The position numbers were made by a program, and so were the translations under genes. Below are positions 4,731-5,295 of a stretch of 5,295 bases of DNA, one piece after another; position 1 is the stretch's first letter, and every line of letters starts with the position of its first letter. A model generated the notes under the pieces. It did no database searches, was not told the origin of the DNA, and saw nothing but the letters and a program-made list of their open reading frames with translations. This DNA comes from CAYMLQ01 sp964390795 (GTDB taxonomy: Bacteria; Verrucomicrobiota; Kiritimatiellia; RFP12; UBA1067). The stretch covers positions 1-5,295 of the forward strand of contig CAYMLQ010000387.1 of the NCBI GenBank assembly GCA_964390795.1, written 5' to 3'.

Positions 4731-4795
4731 GCATGCGGGCAGAGCGGACCTTGATTTTTCGTATCCGAAAAAGCTCGTCCGCATCGCCCGCATGC
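4731..4795. repeat. 65-nt nested inverted repeat in the gap before the ParB-like gene
   Basis: Three stems nest perfectly: GCATGCGGGC (4731-4740) with GCCCGCATGC (4786-4795); GCGGAC (4744-4749) with GTCCGC (4777-4782); TTTTTCG (4755-4761) with CGAAAAA (4766-4772). They are separated by a symmetric 3/3 internal loop, a 5/4 internal loop and a TATC loop, giving 23 paired bases per arm. It starts 28 nt after the stop of the upstream gene and ends 82 nt before the ParB-like ATG. No T-run follows either arm. It could be a structured RNA, a cruciform site or operator, or a transcript-end element. The rest of the 173-nt gap (4650-4822) holds the 10-nt palindrome and the ribosome-binding site; no clear promoter is seen. 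Confidence 0.75.
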
Positions 4796-4822
4796 CGGAG
4801 CGGTCACGACCCCCAGATGTGT

Positions 4823-5295
4823 TTAGAACGGCGTGGGCTCCTCATCTTCGCTAGGTCCGTCGTTGCTCTGACCTCCGCCTTCTGAACTCCGTCCTCCGTT
4901 TCCCGCGAAGTGCGCCTCGACCGCTTCCGTGACCTTGGCCCACCCTTCCGGCGTCATGTCCGCCTGGTCCATGCCGGTCGAATCCACGAACGCGAACCAC
5001 AGGGCCTCCAGCTCGCTGCGCCCCATCCCCGCGCCCAGCTCGCTCAGCCGCGCCCACGCTGACGACTGCGTGGCCGCCACCTTGCGCACCGGTGCCGCGG
5101 TCGCCACCTGCGGCGGCAGCGTCGGAGCTGTGTAACGCGCGGGCGGCGGCGCGCCGCCGGGCGACGCCTGACGCCGCGCCACCGGCTGCGGACCGGCCAC
5201 GGCGCGGAACTTGGGCCCGTACTTCGCCAGCACCGACTTCCGGTCGGACGGGTCGTGCAGCCCGCCGCCCGACCCGCCGCCCGGCGGGTTCACCC
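4823..5295 (-). CDS. Protein of unknown function, C-terminal part (5' end outside window)
   Basis: The frame is open to the right edge and probably continues; a GTG at 5293 could be internal Val or, less likely, a start. The visible 156 residues comprise a Gly/Pro-rich stretch (NPPGGGSGGG), a basic segment (VLAKYGPKFRAVAG, about 20-33), a Pro/Ala-rich linker (34-75), a compact helical domain (about 79-130) and an acidic Ser/Gly tail ending EDEEPTPF. The acidic tail and flexible linker recall single-stranded-DNA-associated or recombination accessory proteins of phages, but I see no diagnostic motif. It ends 28 nt before the large inverted repeat. The family is unassigned. Confidence 0.6.
   Translation of the reverse strand, partial: VNPPGGGSGGGLHDPSDRKSVLAKYGPKFRAVAGPQPVARRQASPGGAPPPARYTAPTLPPQVATAAPVRKVAATQSSAWARLSELGAGMGRSELEALWFAFVDSTGMDQADMTPEGWAKVTEAVEAHFAGNGGRSSEGGGQSNDGPSEDEEPTPF

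Noticed and set aside
4731..4795. Rho-independent terminator for the upstream partial gene
   Set aside because: The T and A runs are inside the hairpin stem, and no U-tract follows the outer stem on either strand.
4731..4795. Integron attC or dif-type recombination site
   Set aside because: No GTTRRRY/RYYYAAC core pairs and no XerCD-type 11-6-11 arrangement are seen; the stems are GC-rich outside and AT-rich at the tip.
4823..5295. Assignment of the right-edge gene as a DUF669 or RecT/Erf-type annealing protein
   Set aside because: The flexible linker and acidic tail only hint at it; the diagnostic N-terminal domain would lie outside the window.

Overview
The window is a high-GC, gene-dense stretch in which every credible gene lies on the minus strand, so it is read from right (5295) to left (1). 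Genes are short, most are spaced 10-40 nt apart or overlap by an ATGA, and most starts have a GGAGG-type Shine-Dalgarno 5-7 nt upstream. The product types (ParB-like protein, scaffold-like coiled-coil protein, small capsid-decoration-like protein, collagen-like/YadA-like fibre protein, family-25-like glycosyltransferase) point to a tailed phage or prophage of a bacterium. The host cannot be named from this sequence. No integrase, tRNA, transposase or CRISPR array is seen.

Right part (about 2812-5295), an accessory or early block: the 3' end of an unidentified gene (4823-5295); a 173-nt gap holding a 65-nt nested inverted repeat and a 10-nt palindrome; a ParB-like gene (4035-4649); then two tandem paralogues of an unrecognised beta-rich protein, here called B (3521-4024, start uncertain) and A (2812-3495, Cys-rich N-terminus). 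The block ends in a probable intrinsic terminator (2762-2796).

Left part (1-2661), a head/structural block: a scaffold-like protein (2170-2661), a small decoration-like protein D1 (1727-2131), and D2 (745-1698). D2 repeats the D1-type domain and adds a collagen-like segment, a YadA-head-like 14-residue repeat and a novel C-terminal domain. A GT25-like glycosyltransferase (48-734) follows, and then the first 17 codons of a further gene that may be the major capsid protein.

The most interesting part is the D2-glycosyltransferase pair. It looks like a capsid-anchored, trimeric, adhesin-like fibre encoded next to an enzyme that could glycosylate it. The second point of interest is the A/B paralogue pair, whose homology starts abruptly at the 3' end of the ParB-like gene and so marks a probable recombination junction. 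Function calls rest on motif recognition by eye; no database search was possible.
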